A DNA stretch of 33,993 bases, from assembly GCA_964472545.1 (NCBI GenBank), contig CAYYNP010000075.1, positions 1-33,993 on the forward strand, given 5' to 3'. Made by a program: the position numbers and the translations under genes. Of the stretch, positions 32,301-33,993 are shown piece by piece. Source of the DNA: CAYYNP01 sp964472545 (GTDB taxonomy: Bacteria > Planctomycetota > Planctomycetia > Pirellulales > Thermoguttaceae). The notes under the pieces are model-generated. The model was not told the origin of the DNA, made no database searches, and saw only the letters and a list, made by a program, of their open reading frames with translations. How positions within the stretch are numbered: position 1 is the stretch's first letter; every line of letters begins with the position of its first letter.

Positions 32301-33993
32301 AATTCACGTGTGCTGGATGCCGACGCCTGGGGCCTGGCGATGTACAACTTCGCCACGCCGACCTTGGAGCAGGTACACGTGGAACGAAGTCGCCGCAGTG
32401 CGTTCTACATGGAGGTTTCCGTCGACGCCACGATGCCCGGGGTGACGGCGGCCGACTGCGCGGGCAACCACGTGGAAGTGCCGGCCGGGACGCTCAGCGG
32501 CATCGAGCGGACCTGGGACGCCGGCGGGCTGCCGTTTCAACTCAGCGGCGACGTGACCGTGGGTGCCGACGCGACGCTCGAAGTTGCCTCCGGGCAGGTC
32601 ATCAAAGCATACAATCGGCTGTCGATGCTGGTCGACGGCACGCTGATCACTCACGGCACCGAAGCCGCCCCGGTTGTCTTCACTTCCTGGCGCGACGACT
32701 CGGCCGGCGGCGACTCGAACAACAACGGCGACGCCGACCTGCCCGCCAAGGGCGATTGGGAGTCGCTCGAGCTGCGGGCCGGCTCCGACGCCTCGCGGCT
32801 TGCGCACACCGAAGTTCGCTACGCGGGCAACTACTACCACACGGGGCACGGCAGCGGCTACCGTTCGGCGCTGCAGGTCTCCTCCTCGGCCATTCTGTCC
32901 CACGTTTCCGTGCTCGGCGGAGACTACGTGGGGCTGGCGGTGTATGCCGGAGCCCCCACGATTAACGATCTCTACGTCTCCGGCGTACGCAACCACGCCG
33001 TCTACGTGGCCTTGGCTGCCGATCCGCTCTTCACCCATCCGATCGCCGATGGAAACGCCGCCGACAGCGTCTGGCTGCAAGACGGCACGTTGAACAACGA
33101 GATGCATTTGGCGGCGATCGGCCTGCCGTATACGCCGGGCGGCAATCTGGTCGTCGGCACCGAAGGCACGTTGACGTTGGACGCCGGCGTGGTGTTCAAG
33201 ATGACGAACCGGCAGTACTTGCAGGTTTCCGGCACGTTGGCCGTGGTCGGCACTGCCGCGCAGCCGGTGGTGTTCACGTCTCGCGGCGACGATGCCGTTC
33301 TGGGCGACACGTTTGGCGACGGATGGGTCGTGCCCCAACGCGGAAGTTGGGAGTATTTTCATATCGCCGACACCGCCACCGTCACCGCGCTGGATCATCT
33401 CCACCTCCGCTACGCGGGCAACTACTACGGCCCGGGCAATCCGAGCGGGTTCCGACGCAGTCTTTACGTCGACACCGACGTGACGGCAAACGGGCTGGTG
33501 GTCGTCGACAACGATTTCGACGGCATCGAAGTCCGCTACGGGGCCACGTTGACCGTCAACGGAGGGCTGATCGGCAACACGAACAAGGCGGGCGTCTACG
33601 TCTCGAACGGCAACGCCGTGCTCAACGGCGTAGGGTTCTTTTCGGCCGCCCAAGGCGTTTGGGTCGACAACGGCCACTCGGCGACGATCACCGGCTCGGC
33701 CTTCGAGGACCTGACCTCCGGTGTACACTACACCGGCTCGGCCTTCGGCAACGTCGACGCCCGAGGCAACTGGTGGGACGACGACGGCGGGCCGCTGGAC
33801 GCCTCGGCTGCCGACGGGCAGATGAACGTCAACGAAGACGGGCAGCCGATTAGCGATTGGATCGACTACGCCGATTGGCTCGCGGCCCGGCCCGACTTGC
33901 CGCTGGGGTCGTACGTGGTGACGCATTGGCCGCAGTTGGCCGGCGCGCCGATCGAGCACGTCGACGTACATTTCTGGGCGCCGATCGATTTGG
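26322..33993 (+). CDS. Giant LEPR-XLL domain surface protein with beta-helix repeats (3' end outside the window)
   Basis: One uninterrupted frame runs from the ATG to the window edge (2557 codons, no stop). A basic N-terminus leads to LETLEPRCLLAGD (38-49), the LEPR-x-LL motif of large planctomycete exported proteins. Then come two SbsA/Big-like Ig segments (about 50-265), a jelly-roll-like segment (267-420), and a LamG/concanavalin-like domain (about 445-610, with SLTFWYKT and WHHYAVVRD). More Ig-like segments follow with Asp-rich loops such as DQDRDGTDGE. A segment at about 1060-1200 resembles the pappalysin SD-scarf type. From about 1260 there are six parallel-beta-helix-like repeats marked by RYAGNYY. 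An adhesin or structural surface role is inferred. The start has GAAAGG upstream. Long open frames on the opposite strand are a codon-bias effect. Confidence 0.85.
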   Translation, partial: MRIFRSAADVWSKKAARRQRRHTARRRRREDILSPRLETLEPRCLLAGDLWVESLTAVGGQSAPLDAIEINFSQPVQPGSFTLDDVALLGPEGPIAPVGLTELAADRYLLDNTGLTGEAAYQLTVGPQVLEAGGLPMDQDRDGTDGETGEDAFVARLHPAPDGAGPVVVGWQPDRPVGDALSEIVVTFDAPIDAGTFSNDDVTLVGPSAEVPPGDIVVAALDATHVQLSFPAQSEEGPYRLTIGPEISDQAGVDMPQAGGRLAYSTDFESGAGEEWSDTATTDDPTATQFLGRFGNQEATLSVDALPPHEQVAVVWDLLAIDSWDGGTSDYFGIDVEGSTGADFEHTFHYNGSSHSYPGSPDVNEQFMFWSSFPESIYRNVAHTFEHSGDSLEVTFYGRGLQALDDESWGIDNVRVYVLPEETAQHTFAVDYTGPVVTDGEAGRALEFDGTDDRMTASHALLNGVEDLSLTFWYKTTNTGDQAVISAARSGEDNELLVMLEHDEELLVRRRGTARRWDFDSIADGLWHHYAVVRDARAGNVTFYLDAQSLGTQDFSGAPLVVDPGGLFVGQEQDSLGGGFSTAQALDGELESLGIWSEALDKDAVRRDMARTPSGGETGLRAHWSFDDAAGTTVVDQTGHGFDGTLGNGDPATEPLRVDSAAPIGLGDADLAVTPDALRITYFDAAGIDPATATDAANYAILSSGGDATFGDGNELDFSGRIAAIDFDGFADGTSVASLRFDPPLAGDVYRLTIDGTSSVRDLAGNRLNDGADFVGQVTLAGDPAEVVLDLTAASDSGMLDDDQITADTTPDYDVTVNKPGWIDVDFDGDGTVDESRLVDAGGTYGFTSPELAEGQFDVEATLRAAAGDTASDLLTVSVDTVSPQALPGTTTVDGPHQVRQITFNEAIDPTSFGVDDVTFEGPGGADLSPALSVVGSGTLFGVYVAPQTAAGDYTMTVGPALADLAGNLLDQNIDGTGGQPDDLFVDVVTLLPDTAPPQILSAETDGQSTPGRSAWSVQFDEWIDPAEFTAEDVLIETGTGTVDVAGIAVVPVEGTASLQWADTLIDFSSQYGTGSRSAAQALGPPDTTSYGDRSTAWATSSTNMGLQHIAVGYDRPVFVTGVTVRETYRSGFVRQIELIDVGGGHHVVWAGVDPNELGQIADFTVEFPQTDYLVKGVKVTIDTDHTTSREQIDAIALHTSDPPGLSSQFEVTFPADVATEDYTLSIGPDVPDVSGNLLDQDQNGTGGEQTDVFQATFEVDAYRTVAGTLHGEHYWHGTVQVSGDLTIAADARINVDPGTVVKINPGVWMSVYGELASWGTAANPVVFTSWRDDAVGQDVTAEDTTAAAGDWESIHFIDGDASRMLHTEVRYGGNYWNPGNTGGFTGAVRISNADVELTDVLFSSSDGRGVHVHSGSPKLTRVTADSARQGGFQQDLAAMPVLADLTVTNSGINGITLTPGTLGGVANWSFGGLTGYLAGDLVINETGELTIQPGQTVKVHWGAYISVSGTLEATGTAAEPIVLTALRDDTHGGDTNADGPSTALPGDWESLYINGGSTVALQHVEVHFAGNYWSAGAGGGFVESIRLASSGAAIRDVYVFDAQHVGVGVTAESPTLTNVHVVRAGGPAFSGSLAASPTATNLTAIGTTANAFSMVGGTLHGQRTWSAGGLPIHLGGVVTIADDGELTIVPGQIVKLSHGQEINVSGTLTAAGTAAQPIVFTSWRDDTVGGDSNNDQATTTPATGDWEALYFNAGSDASLLEHVEVRYAGNYYSPHHPSGYRAAIQMIDSDATLRHVRVKDVDNSGIYLNLGTPTLENVHITGARWHAIFAESAAEATMTAVTAADNFSDAYCIRGGTLSADRTWNLTTMPIVFYGSLTVADGGRLKLEPGVVLKLWYGQFLQVNGTLDAQGTLANPIVVTSHRDDTALGDTFNDGDVAAVPGEWFRVRFEGDSSQSVLDHVDFRYGGNYYSPNHGSGFSPAVQIANAGPQIRNSRVLDADAWGLAMYNFATPTLEQVHVERSRRSAFYMEVSVDATMPGVTAADCAGNHVEVPAGTLSGIERTWDAGGLPFQLSGDVTVGADATLEVASGQVIKAYNRLSMLVDGTLITHGTEAAPVVFTSWRDDSAGGDSNNNGDADLPAKGDWESLELRAGSDASRLAHTEVRYAGNYYHTGHGSGYRSALQVSSSAILSHVSVLGGDYVGLAVYAGAPTINDLYVSGVRNHAVYVALAADPLFTHPIADGNAADSVWLQDGTLNNEMHLAAIGLPYTPGGNLVVGTEGTLTLDAGVVFKMTNRQYLQVSGTLAVVGTAAQPVVFTSRGDDAVLGDTFGDGWVVPQRGSWEYFHIADTATVTALDHLHLRYAGNYYGPGNPSGFRRSLYVDTDVTANGLVVVDNDFDGIEVRYGATLTVNGGLIGNTNKAGVYVSNGNAVLNGVGFFSAAQGVWVDNGHSATITGSAFEDLTSGVHYTGSAFGNVDARGNWWDDDGGPLDASAADGQMNVNEDGQPISDWIDYADWLAARPDLPLGSYVVTHWPQLAGAPIEHVDVHFWAPIDL
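30140..33780 (+). repeat. Six ~198-residue coding repeats in the giant protein
   Basis: The anchor motif Y/F-A/G-GNYY/W occurs at codons beginning 30435, 31026, 31623, 32217, 32820 and 33411, giving spacings of 197, 199, 198, 201 and 197 residues. Each unit also contains a G.V.KI..G..L.V.GTL.A.GTAA.PIVFTSWRDD stretch and a GDWE.L segment. The nucleotide sequence has diverged between units while length is nearly fixed, as expected of folded repeats rather than a recent amplification. Confidence 0.88.

Noticed and set aside
30531..33971. Two further minus-strand open frames of 587 and 555 codons
   Set aside because: Both mirror the beta-helix repeats of the plus-strand gene and repeat with the same period. 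The plus frame has the recognisable domains.

Overview
The window looks like a chromosomal segment from a planctomycete, most likely of the Pirellulales type. This is judged from gene content only: high GC, a PEP-CTERM protein, a very large secreted protein with an N-terminal LEPR-x-LL motif, a sulfatase, a heparinase II/III-type lyase, a secreted terpenoid-cyclase-fold protein, and many secretin/TonB-N-like (STN) modules of a kind common in planctomycetes. I see no rRNA, tRNA, CRISPR array or complete insertion sequence.

Layout. 1-900: a 14-bp tandem repeat, a terminator hairpin and a PEP-CTERM gene (minus). 1401-11624: two adjacent minus-strand paralogues of about 5 kb. Each encodes a secreted protein made almost entirely of eight ~200-residue STN-like modules, and each has its own near-identical promoter and leader. 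11768-14552: a probable two-gene minus-strand operon (HlyD/RND-type adaptor, then a cyclase-fold protein), followed by a palindromic element. 14907-15827: a PflA-like radical SAM protein. 15952-17442 (minus): an unusual secreted protein joining a heparinase-C-terminal-like beta-sandwich to a SAM methyltransferase domain. 17747-18623: a nucleotidyltransferase-fold protein and a small zinc-ribbon protein. 18943-22222: a heparinase II/III-family lyase coupled to an ATP/ADP-translocase-like MFS transporter. 22167-23397 (minus): a PHA-system-like small protein and a sugar-phosphate isomerase/epimerase-like TIM barrel. 23659-25965 (minus): an 80-residue unknown and a sulfatase whose formylglycine-precursor Cys is Gly. 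26322 to the right edge: the first 2557 codons of a giant LEPR-XLL surface protein with Ig-like, LamG-like and scarf-like regions and at least six ~198-residue beta-helix repeats.

Functionally the window leans towards the cell envelope and extracellular matter: most proteins carry signal peptides, and several belong to families that act on anionic polysaccharides (lyase, lyase-like sandwich, sulfatase, sugar isomerase). There is no clear regulator or canonical utilisation locus. The most unusual items are the paired eight-module proteins, the Cys-to-Gly sulfatase and the lyase-sandwich/methyltransferase fusion.

All calls were made by reading the sequence; no database search or structure prediction was run.
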